From Anarhynchus alexandrinus (taxonomy: Eukaryota > Chordata > Aves > Charadriiformes > Charadriidae): a DNA stretch of 64,000 nt. Each line of letters begins with the position of its first letter. The first letter of the stretch is position 1. The stretch is from positions 3,459,296 through 3,523,295 of the forward strand of contig VUYV01000020.1 of the NCBI GenBank assembly GCA_008711295.1. The letters run 5' to 3'. Shown piece after piece: positions 50,857 through 62,530 of this stretch. A model generated the notes under the pieces. It did not search any database and had not been told where the DNA came from. It worked only from the letters and a program-made list of their open reading frames with translations. A program made the position numbers and the translations under genes.

Positions 50857-50872
50857 CCCCCCCCCCGCCCCC
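50857..50872 (+). repeat. C-rich homopolymer run
   Basis: C10, one G, then C5. Confidence 0.8.
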
Positions 50873-51049
50873 GAACTCCTCACCCAGTTCTCTGTGATGG
50901 ATAAAAAAGACACTGCTTCTTATTTGAAATTATTGGAAATTGATCAGCAGAGCGCTCAAGTGGAGTTACAAGGAGAAGTCAATATATCAATAATAAGGGC
51001 ATGCACAAGTCTTCCTCAGATAACCCCTGAATAGGCATGGAAGGTTACA

Positions 51050-51067
51050 GGTAGGAGTACTCCTACC
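51050..51067. repeat. 18-bp perfect palindrome
   Basis: GGTAGGAGTACTCCTACC equals its own reverse complement without spacer. Confidence 0.9.
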
Positions 51068-52834
51068 CATGTGAGTGGAGTATTCCTGTCCAATGATCTT
51101 ACCAGGGCCCTTTTTTTTTTGGCTTAGTATCCTGGAGCAGGGACACAAAACCTCTTCTCAGTTTTCATCCTAGCAGGGACATTCAGTATTAAAACACGCC
51201 TCTTAACAACATTCTTTGTAATAATTCTGAATAATCTTATCCTTTATTATATCTAACATTATCTTAAATCTCTTTATCTTCCTCAAGTAGCTTTCCTGTG
51301 ATTGAATCACTAAACACTGCACAGGTACAATAATTTTTTCTTTTAGGTCCATGTCATGATGTCTTTCTCAGTCCTTTTAATCATTCCTACTACCCAGAAT
51401 ACTTTCACTTTGAAATTAAGTCAAGCACTCCGTTTTGCACAGCACTGCTGTCTCCAAGGTATTTGCCATCAACAGTATTATCATTTGCCATCAACCTGGA
51501 CTCTGTAGTCTGGATAAGGTAGATGTGTTCCATCTCATGCTGGTTTGTTTTGTTGTTTTTGTTTTTTTTTTAACATGGTTAAGAGCAATCTACTGATAGT
51601 GATGTTTAAATGGAGTAGCATTTGTTAAAATTACTTGCTGGAAATGCAAATCTATGATCACTTGGGAATTCAAGAATGCCTTTTTGTTGTGTATTATGTG
51701 AGAGAAGAAACACGTCTTTGACCTATCTGCTCCAAGAACAAATAGCCCTTAAAAGAAGTTGTACTAATTGCTGGTATTGCTGCTCTGGCAGAATTAGCCA
51801 TCACTACTCACATTTAGTCTGCCTTCCTTTTTCAGCCTATGTATCTGATCTTCCTTGCCACAGACTTGAATTAGTACCAGAACCACCATTTACATATTTT
51901 TACTTTGGCAATGACAACCACCAAGCAGCACAGCATTTGTATGTTCCTGGGCAAACAGTGACCAACAGCATTTCATCTGGTAGCTGGAATCCAGTGTACG
52001 CTTGTCATGACTTCCTTTACATAGAAACATGTTCTGCCACTGCATGATGCATTTACTAAGGTGCTCCAAACATTTACATATTAGACTATTGACCATCTGA
52101 TAAGCACATCAGTCATGTATTTGGCATAGGTCTTCCCTGTTAGCTTTAGAGGACTTCTGACACATAAATGCAGTTTTGGAAAATTGTGCATATACACTGA
52201 TCATAACTCTGAACTTGCTCAACTGAACTACAGGCATCTCATTTTTGCTGGTGTTACTGAATTCATTGTAGATCTCTCCAGTAGCTGACAGCTTCCCTGC
52301 TAGTTGCCATGCATAATTTTGATGATCAGTTCAGCCCAGGTCTGCAATATATGTCAGGGGGCTGCTGAGAAAAATAGCATGCAATCAAGGAACTGAAGTG
52401 TGCCATAATAGAGACACAAGAGCACTGGACCAAAATTCTGTGTACTGCCATCATTCTGCCACTTTCTAACTTTGCACTGCAAAGTTGCAACCTTAATAAA
52501 ATGCTTTTCACTTCTTATAGTGTGTAGATCTAATTTACAATCAAGAGAGAAGTGTACTTGTTGCTTTCCCAGCTATGGCATTTAAATCAGAGAGCCTGTG
52601 CTTTATCTTGTACTACAAAAAACACAGGGCAACAGTTCAAGCATGAGGAGCTCTGGAGAGGCCATTGGGGGAGGTGATGGGCATAGAAGTGACAATTGGT
52701 TTCCGTTTATTTATTTGTCCTCCTTGCTCATCTCTGCCCTGTGTTATTTCCTTGTACTAAAATTTGTTTCTACACATGAATTGCCTTTCCTTTCACCTCC
52801 GTTTCTTTCAGAATTTTAATTTGGACCTGGGGCT

Positions 52835-52905
52835 CTTTTATATATTTACTCAGTGCTTGTCACAGCAAAACTCTGATCTCAGCTGGGCCCTCTGGAAGCT
52901 AAAGT
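52835..52905 (+). repeat. Possible L3/CR1-L3-like 3' end
   Basis: CAGTGCTTGTCACAGCAAAA, then CTCTGATCTCAGCTGGGCCC and TCTGGAAGCTA, parallels the L3-type tail CAGTGCCTAGCACA…CCTGATC…GGGGCCTCTAGGCGCTA seen in many amniotes. Confidence 0.45.
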
Positions 52906-53994
52906 TTTAACTGTTGCCCACAAGATGCAGAATTTAAAAAGGCAGCCCTTGTAGTCTAGCTTTAGGCCATACAAACAATACCCTTAGAAAAGTGCTTAAT
53001 AGTCTGCAAGATGATCACTGTTAGCCAAGCTATTTGCACTTACATGGAAAAGAATAAGGATTTGAACAATACCTATGTGGCTACGGCAGCTACACTTCAT
53101 CTCCTGTGCTTCTGTACTCACAGGGACAGTTCTGGTGGGAGTAAGCAGCTTTTCTATATTGTAAACACTCAATTTTTAATATAAGCAATTAATCATGCAA
53201 GGAAAACTGAGGCAGAAATCCACATTTGACTTTGTATCCCATTAATCACAAGGCTAGTCCTCCACTTTTACCATGCCGTTAGGATGGGCCTGTTCTATTG
53301 CAGTCTGTGAATGGACATGGAGGGCAAATGATTGCATTCCTGTGTTCCTCCAGCCTGCCTGGTACCTATCACTGTCATTTGATGGTGATGAAGGTTGGGC
53401 AGCGACACACACAGAGCTTTTAAGAGACTGAACTTTAGTGACTGAGGCCAAAGTCTCGCTGCTGGCCAGGGTTGGAATAGGTGGCACTCTTCCCCTCTAG
53501 CGCTCCTTATCACCTCCTCACTTGTTAATGCTGATAGTTCATCCCCAAACCCCTGGCATGAAGATGCAGTTTTCCCTGTGTACCACTAGATGCCCTGAGA
53601 TCTCTGTGGTTCAAGATTTCTTTCAACTTCTCTTACTAGAGAAGAAAGGAACAGCATCCCAGCTAAGCCATGAGAACAATAGCATGTTCACTGGTGGGGA
53701 ATATTTTCCGGATTAAAGTAATATCTGCTTTATAAATGTATTCAATTCAAGCACTGAAAAGTAAAGCAGTATAGATATTAGGGAATTTATCAATATCTCT
53801 TTTGAAAGATGGTTCCTCAGGGCCATGCTGATAGAAGCTGAGAAATTAATATTACAGAGATGGAAATCTCTCAATTGCCCCAAATAATAGACAGTTCTGC
53901 AGAAGTTTAGCATTTCTGGCAAAGGTATCCTCAAAAGTGCAGAGCACGATAAGAAACAGTTAATACAGTCAAGTTCTGTTATTACTGCACAGTG

Positions 53995-54060
53995 GTATAA
54001 GCTAAAGTAATGACACTAATCTCAGTGGAGTTATTCTAGTTTACATCAGCATTAAATGGA
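53995..54060 (+). repeat. Possible ancient amniote dispersed repeat
   Basis: ACTAATCTCAGTGGAGTTAT, then TCTAGTTTACATCAGCATTA, recalls the CAGTGGAGTTACTC…GATTTACACCAG phrase of an old dispersed repeat common in sauropsids. The family is not named. Confidence 0.35.
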
Positions 54061-55626
54061 AGCAGAATATGTCTCCTCAAGTACTAGACTTGTGCTGGAT
54101 CAGAGCTCAAGCCCTCAAGTTACGGGACATCTTTACCCAGATACAGCGAAGCTCTTAAGTATATGCTAGCCTTTGATTCCTTGCAGGGAGACCCTTGCTG
54201 ACTATGGCAGGAGTACCCTTCTACTTAAGCACAGATGAGCTTTGCTCTGGCATGACCAAGCCCTTCAGCACACAGCACCACAGATTGTGAAAGGGCTGTG
54301 ATTCAGCGAGCAGGCCCTGCCTTGCCAAACTGCCAAATCTAGATGATCAGTAGCTACCATACAGCACACTTGTCCTGCAGCTGAGACATAACTGAGTTAT
54401 ATATTTGCTTTTTTTCAAGCATGAATTCCTCCTCAATCTACTCAATGGGCACATTGTGGTAGGTCTGAGTGAGTTAAAAATCAGAATTAGCTATTTCTCA
54501 AGACATTTAAAGATTGTAGATAAATATTTGTTATGTGCACATTCATCTCAGGTTAGATAGTTCTGCCTGAACTAGTGTAAGCTGACAGAGCTTCCTTGAC
54601 TTCCCTTGGATTTCTCATGATCTGGGCACTCTGTTTAATGAGGGAGCATTTGTCTGTTATAATATAGGTGCTTCTACCCAAGCATTTTAGCAGTTTTCAC
54701 ATAGTAAGAAGATATTGGGTGGCCTGTTTCTAAAAAAGTGGGGCTTGCCACGATCAGTTCTGCTACTCAAAGATACCCAGCAAATTAGTACTAGAGGAGG
54801 AAAAATAGCAAAGCTATCTGGACTCCTACCTTGTTGCTTTGAGTGCTACACAACCCTGCTACATTAGTACACCTGCAAGAGATCACCTCACTTTATTCTC
54901 TGGGTTCTCTGAAGAGCTCTGAAACAGCTTGGGGGGTCCCCACTACAGAAGAAAACTTCTGATAAAAATAGGTAAAACTGCTCTCAGGTGAGCAGTTGTT
55001 CCTCATTTCTACAAAAGCAGTCATCACATTAAAGGAAGCATCTTTGTCTCCTATTGCAAGAAAGGATGTTGAGACAGGCTTACCTGTGCCAAGTTTTAAG
55101 GCACCACCTCTTCCCCTCCGTTTTTTCTGATATTAGAATACATTTGCTCTAGAATGCAGCTTCAGGGTCTTGTAAGACCTCACTTTCCTAGGGAACACCA
55201 ACAATAAATCACTAGACAAGGGGTTCTCAGAATTAGCTAACACAGAGACAAAACTCAGCCAGGCACAATGTTGTTGTATAATCACTGTAATCAGGCTTAC
55301 ACTTGTGAGTTTATACATTATGCATGCACCCACCTGGATTCTTCTCAAAGTATGACCTTTCTGAGTGTGAGGGGTGAAAGCAGCTTGCTGACCTGAAGAC
55401 TGTATTTTTTTTTTCAGCATGACTCAGAATATACTGTCCCTCTGAGAAGTGTTATATTGAAATTAGACTTCACAGGGAGTGATTAGCTAAATTAGAAGTT
55501 GCTTTGAATGCACAAACGTTGTCTATTTCCTAAAGAGTTCTTCAGTTCTGAATATGAATGCACTGAAAAGCTTGGTAAGTTGAGGCCTTATACTTGTCAC
55601 ATACAAAGACAGGATAAACTCTGTTT

Positions 55627-56100
55627 CATAGAATTATAGAATCATTTAGGTTGGAAAAGACTCTTAAGATCATCAAGTTCAACCATTTACCTAATACTGT
55701 CAAGACCACCACTAAACCATGTCCCCAAGAACCACATCTACACATCTTTTAAATACCTCCAGGGATGGTGACTCCAACCACTTCCCTGGGCAGCCTGTTC
55801 CAATGCTTGGCAACCCTTTCTGCAAAGAAGATTTTCTTAATATACAATCTAACCCTCCCTTGGTGCCACTTGAAGGTATTTTCTCTTGTCCTATCACTTG
55901 CAACTTGGGAAAAGAGACCTACACCCACCATGCTACAACATCCTTTCAGGTAGTTGTAGAGACTGATAAGGTCTCCCCTCAGCCTCCTTTTCTCCAGACC
56001 AAGCAACACCAGTTCCCTCAGCCACTCCTCATAAGACTTGTTCTCTAGACCCTTCACTAGGTTCATTGCTCTTCTATGGACACACTCACTTCCTCATACT
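55627..56100 (-). mobile_element. CR1 non-LTR retrotransposon, 5'-truncated 3' end
   Basis: On the plus strand it opens with the reverse complement of the CR1 3' terminus (CATAGAATTATAGAATCATT) and runs back through the ORF2 end. On the minus strand the remains of ORF2 read [41 protein letters not shown] and [11 protein letters not shown], with a frame change in the last part. It is diverged and inactive. Confidence 0.93.
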
Positions 56101-59100
56101 CACTTGGGGATTTAGACTAAACTGTTCACAACCCTCTCTTCCCCCTCCCAACTTTTTACTCTAGCTTTATTAGTGTGCTCCATTTTTAATTATTTTTTTC
56201 TTTCTGAATTCCTCACCTCCCATAGAAGCTTAAGGGAGCTACAAGGTAGGGCAACTTTGTGCTCAAAGAGCAGCATCGTACAGAAGACACTGCCCTGTAA
56301 GCAAAACCATCAACAAGAATCACAGATAGGGTCTTGAATCCCAAATAACAGTTACCTTTTAGCTAAAGGATTAACTCTGTTCATAACCACAGCAGTAAAG
56401 TCTTAGCAGTTCTAAACAAGAAAAGCAAATAAAGACTCACCTTTTTCCAGACACCCTCACCCATGGCACTGTAGAAAATCACATTGTCATCCTTACACAA
56501 ACCACTTTGTAAAATCTGTTGCTGTTTGTAGAGGACCAGATAGAGTATTTAAGGGCTCTGATGAGCAGAGACCCTGTTAACTCAGGTGCTCCCTCTTTGG
56601 GGTTTCATTTAACTATAGACACCTGACATTATAAGAGCAAAAGCAAAGGGGGGCATTCTTTCAGAATGAAAGGGTGCTTTCTACATCAAAAAGACAGAGA
56701 TACTAGAAGCAAAAGTGATACAAATTTTGCTTTATGTCCTTTGCCACTAGGAAGGAAAGGGTTGTTTTTTTACTATTGCTCTTTCCTTGTGAAATGAGTG
56801 GTCAATATTTATAGATTTGCACTTTCAGAGAAGGAGATGGAACCTTAGATTCTCATAGGTTTTAATACCAGAATGGACCATAATAGTTACTCTGTGTGGT
56901 TTTCTGTGTCCCGGAAGGTGGCTTTCTGTACCTCAGATGGTTTGGGCTTCTGCTCCAATTTGAGGCAATGCCAGAATAAGAGTAAACCATGTCATTCTGT
57001 GATCTGATTTTCTTCTCAAAGGCTTTTCTCAGGCTTCAGAAAAAGCCTTTTTCCATTGACATTTAACTCATCCTAGAGCATGCTGGTTTGTGTTCCCTCA
57101 TTGAGGTCTGCTCAGGCAGAAGCTTTTCTCAGCTACAAACAGCTGCATTTCTACATATATCTGTGCTTCCTTTAGGGTGCATTGGTAAGTCCACTATCAA
57201 TAAATAAGAGGACAGAGTCCAAACTTTAATGTTATTTGGGAATCAGAAAGTAGGACTCCTTACCTGAAATAAGCCTGGAGTAGGCACTGTTCTGGTGCAG
57301 TTGTAATGTCCACAGTAACATACGCTGCATAAAACATCTTGTCCATGCCTGTTCCTTAGCCAAGCGTAGCACAGCCCTGATCCCTTCTGGATTGCAAAAG
57401 CACGGAGGAGAGAACAATGCTGCCTCTCTTTCTGGTCACTACAAATGGGAAGCAATCTTTAAATAAGTGTAGGAAAAGCATATCTTGGAATATCTGGAAG
57501 TGGGTGTCCCAAATAGTCTCGCAAAAGAGTGATTTTAAAGCGAGTACAAGAGGGTAGGATGAGGATAAATACATTAAGAGGGAACACTTTAGCAGAACAG
57601 CAAGAAATGAGAGCTGTTAGGTTATGGGATAGTTACCAAGGGATGTGATGGAGGCTCTGTTATGTAGGCCATTTGAAAAAGCAGGCGAGACAGACTGCTA
57701 TTGAGTATACTCCAAGGAACCATCCTGTCTCTGCAGGGATCCTTACTGTTACTTGGTTAGTCGCCTGGTTTTCTAGATGTATCATGTAGCTGCTCATAAC
57801 ACTGACTTTAGCAAGACTTCTGGGTGTCAAATTCTTCAAGAAAATTGAAGGTTATTGATCACCAGTTACCTCATTCCCATTTTTGTGGCCATGAAAGCTG
57901 TGTTGGATTTTTTTATTCATGCAATGTGCAGGAGATTCATGACTTTTCCTGGCTGGAGTAGACCATGGCACTCTTTTTGAAGGCTGATGTCCCACTGGCT
58001 TTTTTTTATATCAGAGGTAAAATAAAGTGCACCAGCATAAGCACCTGGTACCACCTGCCTCATCCATATGATGTTTGAGCCACCATCTGCAGCTGCCTGG
58101 GGCTAGTAGAGCTGCCATGAGCAGAAGAGGTGGGCACGTTGCAGAGCCAAGCAGCCTCACGGAGCGGAGAGCAGCAGCGCTACTTTAGTTCTGCAAGATT
58201 TCCTCTGTCTGTCCTGGGCAGGGGACGGCACATGTGATGCCAGTACTCCAGTTAAATATTTAAATTTCATTTACTAGAGCAACAGGGGAAGCTGCAATTA
58301 TGTTTTATAGGGAAAATTATTTTCCAGCATGCAGGTTAATTTTTAATTTGTCGGATTTTTTGCTACCCTTTTCTCCTCCCTTATCCATCATCCCTCTCTA
58401 AACTTCCATTTTTAATTCCCTTTTAATTTGCTTGAGTGGCAGAGCAAAAGGAGGAGAGCTGGAGGTAAAAAGCACCTAATGAAACACTTTTTGCTTCTCT
58501 GTGGAAGGTAGGCTTGGTTTTACAGAATTCCCCTGCCCCAGACTCTACAGCTTTAAGGACCTCCACTGTTCAGGTGTACCCACTCTGCTATGCAACTTCT
58601 CTTAGCATATATGGTCTCAGGCTCCTTGTGGACAAAGCAAAATTACTTCCCACCTGCATGATAACAAAAAATAAATAAATCTGAAATACAGTCAATAAAT
58701 TAAAAAACATTACAAATAGGCCAGTTTCTGAGCTATTTAAAAATATGGGCTGCTGGCGCCCTGTATGGCAATATAAGTACACAGAGAGCAGGATTTATGA
58801 TGGCTTGCTATGCACTTTAAATATCATGAAAACCAGTCAATTTCATTTTGTTACAGCCTAAATCTATCTTGGCAGCTCCTGCTACAGCCTAGTTCCTGTT
58901 GCAACACGGGGCACTCAAAATGGCACGGCCTGTTTACTAAACGGATTTAATAAGAGCTTCTGGTGAGGACAATGGTTCTTAGTTTTTTAAAAAAATGTCA
59001 GTAGGTGATACAGAGCTTTAAAATTGAGTCACTGTGAATTACGGGAGTGTGTGAGTGGATCTAAATGGATGTTCTCATCTCTCTGTCTACATATCCTAAT

Positions 59101-59182
59101 GTGCACGATCTGGCTTCTTATGCTAGTTCTTCACAATGGTATCTGAGCAGTTCTGTGGAGGAATGAGTGTGCTATACAATGT

Positions 59183-59206
59183 CATATATATATACATACA
59201 TATATG
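59183..59206 (+). repeat. (TA)n/(CATA)n microsatellite
   Basis: This is an alternating TA run with two CATA units. Confidence 0.7.
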
Positions 59207-61214
59207 CTGCTCCTGCCTGAAACTAAATTAATTTTACTATATCTTTCCTGTCTTGCTTTCTCTACCTTCCTTGAGATAATCTTGTAAAGCAGATCCGCAG
59301 GCTGCAGTATGCAGTAGGCAAGAGGGAAAGGCACTGTTTGGGTGGTACCTAGGAAACGTCTAGATAAGGAACATTTAGTCTGAGCACCAGAAATATCTTC
59401 TGTGTGGTGAACTGTGGATTCATCAGAGTGTCCAGGCACATCCCGGGGCCCGAAACTGCAGGCTACTGAATATCTTAACTCTGTGCGATCCTCACAATAT
59501 CAGCCCCAATGGAAGAGCAGAAATATTGAATATTCCTTTTCCTTTTGCCTTTTTGGGAACTTCACAAAAGTTAGTTCTGTGCCCAAGTACTGAATACAAG
59601 GAGACTTCACTGTAGTGTTTACAGGACTGCACTCACAACAGTTTTCCTGACAGTGATAATTAAATACCTATATTTCACAGCTGTAGGAATCCTTCCAGAG
59701 AGTCACTGTCAGAGAGATGTAGGACTCTGCAGGGTAAAGCTCTAGGGGAGAGCTTCCAGTGGGTTAGTTACACTAATCCTCCAGGAAGCTTTAAATCACT
59801 TGTTGAGTAGACAGGAATAGACTTCTGTGTGCCAGGAGAAAGCTTGTGAGTCTACTGCTCTGCAGCAGGGTGGATCCATGCTGCACTGCCGCAAGGCATA
59901 GCAGGAGTCAGCGTACCTTGTTTGAAGCCGTTTCTCTGGATTCATCTTATATTGTTTCTAGGTGTCTTCTCTTTAATGTCCCAGTCAGTACCAGAAAAGG
60001 AAGAGTGCAGCTTTGCATGCCAGGAATTGCCAGGAAAGCATAGCAATTTTTATAGCTCCTCTGTGCTAACTGACTGGTCTTCATTAATGGACTTTTACAG
60101 TCATCTGTTAGGTAAATCTACAGGGGGACCAAAGCTACCTGTTAAGAAAGTCCTCACATACCCATCTAGAGGTATGCCAGCCAGGTGATCTCTCTGAATG
60201 GAGGAAGGCCATTACCTGATCATTTTGGCAGTCCATTTAAGACCGTTATCTGTGAAACAGGACTTTGCAGTGAGTAGTGTAAGTGTCTGAATGATGGACA
60301 GTTGTAAACAACTTGTCTTTCAGGACAGCATTATCCCATATTCAGAACCTGTAATAAAGCCGTAAAGTTTTCTATGGCTCTTACTCAAATCAGCATATGG
60401 AAGTCCTCATTATCTATGTAAATATCCAGTTCTTTCTCAGTGCTGATAAAATCTTAGGTTTGGTGGGTTTTCATGATGTAGTAGGTTTCACAGATTAACT
60501 TTAGTTTGTTTTAAAACCGTTTTCTACAAGAAGTTGTTGCCTGTAATGCATTGTCTGTTATTTTTTGATAAGAATGTTTCCCTGTATTAATCAAAAGTCC
60601 AGAGCATTGTCCAGGAGCTACAGCTACGAGAACAAATTCGCAGAATCCTTCTCCATCATAGATTCTCAGTTTAGGCCAGTGGAGTGCTGGCACACTGATC
60701 TAACACCTGTGCAATTATTCTGTGAAATTAGTTCCTGGGAGGCTTTTAGTCGAAGCAGGAGAGCTCTGAGCAAAAATCAAGGCTTCAGTTCTGTACTAAA
60801 TTCTGGTACTTCTTGTGTTCCTGGATTATAAAAAGGTGAAATACTGAACTTTTTCCACATGACCAAAACTTCATTGCATTTTTAGTTCAGATGCAGTGTA
60901 GTGTTTCATTTTCAGGGACAAGATGCTTCAATATTTCTAAATCCGAACACTTTGTTGCAATGACTCAAATGTGTCCTTCATTAAATTGTATTTCCTTTGG
61001 GTGCTGTAATGATGAAGATATTTTCTAGAGCAAGAAGTGAATGTATGTCTTGCACATCTATTTGTTCTCATCGGCTAGACACATTGCAGTTTTTTAGATA
61101 CTGCTTTTTTTTTGTCCCCAGATCATGTTGATTGAAAATTTCTTCTCAGATCTTATAGATGCTTTTTTTTCCCACTCAAATATCCACTGTAATTCACACT
61201 AATTGTCACCCCTG

Positions 61215-61242
61215 TCATCAGCTTCACTGCTGAAGCTGATGA
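61215..61242. repeat. Perfect inverted repeat, 12-bp arms, 4-nt loop
   Basis: TCATCAGCTTCA (61215-61226), CTGC, then TGAAGCTGATGA (61231-61242). The stem has no mismatch. Confidence 0.9.
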
Positions 61243-62394
61243 TTAAGTGGTCATGAATGATTAACTCAGCCTTTGTGATGGTCGCAGAGGGTCTGGGCTC
61301 AGGCATATTGGCAGGGGAGCAGAAGACAAAGTTATGTCTGAGTGGTCAAACTGAATAGCATATTGAGACCCAGAGATTTAGGTGACTTGTCAGGAAGAAA
61401 GAAGTGCAGAAAGAAGCAAACAATTACTGTGGTAATAAGTGAACTACTTTATGACAGAAAAAATACGAAGAAAAGCACAAAAATGGTTCAAGGATTGAAG
61501 GATGAGGAACAAGGAGCTAGACTTATATAGTCTAGAAAAAAAATTGTACAGCTAAAGAGACATCAGTTTATATATGCCTTCGTCAGAGCCATGAGGAGAG
61601 ATTAATGGAAAGCATGTCAGCTACTGGAATATACTACAGAGGAATGGTCATATAAGCTTGATCATGGAAAGTACAATATCTCATATCCTCAGCTGTCTTT
61701 ATTTGTTTTTTTTTCCCTATAATTCAGTGAAAATGTGAGATGCTGATACAACCACTTTTTAATGCTGTTGTCCTCTTTTGAGCAACCCGGCTTTATTTCT
61801 TAAATGCACGAGCCTGGTCTCCGTTGTCTTGGTCAAATGCAAACAGGTGATAACAGGAGAGGCAATTTTATCCTTCAGAGCCCTTTCCTGCTGCTTTCCC
61901 TTGTCCCATGTAAAATAAGTTTGAAGTTACCTTTTTCCCTCTGGCATGGTATTTACCATTAGAGATATCTGTGATTTGAACTTCCCTGTGTTTATGAATT
62001 ACCTAAACAGATCAAAGTGCCATTTTTAAGCTGTTAATAGCACCAAAAGAAGGGAGTTGATAGAATGGATAGCCCTGGGACCTACAGGCTTTAGCCTCCA
62101 ACCCCTCCTCCCCACTCCCAATGAAGTGTAAAGACAATTTAAGATGAGAAAACTAAGCACTCCATGTATCAAGTGTAAAATCTGAATCTGCAGGTGCACT
62201 GCATGTAAGTTCTTTTAAGATTCAGGGATCCATATAACAAACTGATAGTTTTCCCTAATGCTGTGAGATGGCGTAACTTGGAGTCCTGTGGAATCAGTAT
62301 GCCAGGAGACTGGGCCTGGATCTCAGCCATCATCTAACATAATATCAACTTCACTTTCCTATTTTAAGATAAGGCTGTTGGAGAAGCTGATCTA

Positions 62395-62530
62395 CACAGA
62401 CTTGAGGATATTGAAGCTGGAAGGGATTATTGCTAGGTCCATCTGACTTGACTTTTTGCACAGCACAAGCCATATGTTTCACTAATTAAATTCTGTATCA
62501 ATTCTGTAATTCCTGCTTGAGATGTAAAAT
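62395..62530 (-). repeat. Possible ancient CR1-like fragment
   Basis: On the plus strand it reads GAAGCTGGAAGGGATTATTG, then a TAGGTCCATCTGACTTGAC block, GCACAGCACAAGCCA and TCTGTAATTCCTGC. This parallels the reverse-complemented 3' part of old sauropsid CR1-type repeats (GGAAGGGA…ATCATCTAGTCTGACC…GCACAGCACAGGCCA…ATTCCTGC). It is strongly diverged. Confidence 0.4.

Larger units (their letters stand above)
48066..55626. other. Intergenic stretch, 7.6 kb
   Basis: No supportable gene is seen. It contains probable ancient repeat fragments (about 49915-50160, 52835-52905, 53995-54060), a C-rich run (50857-50872) and an 18-bp palindrome (51050-51067). The longest frame outside repeats (51676-52047, plus) encodes 123 residues with no recognisable motif. 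Confidence 0.6.

Noticed and set aside
51676..52047. 123-codon plus-strand frame, the longest outside repeats on the right side
   Set aside because: It has no motif I recognise, no splice or promoter context, and A+T-rich neutral-looking codon use. It is compatible with chance.
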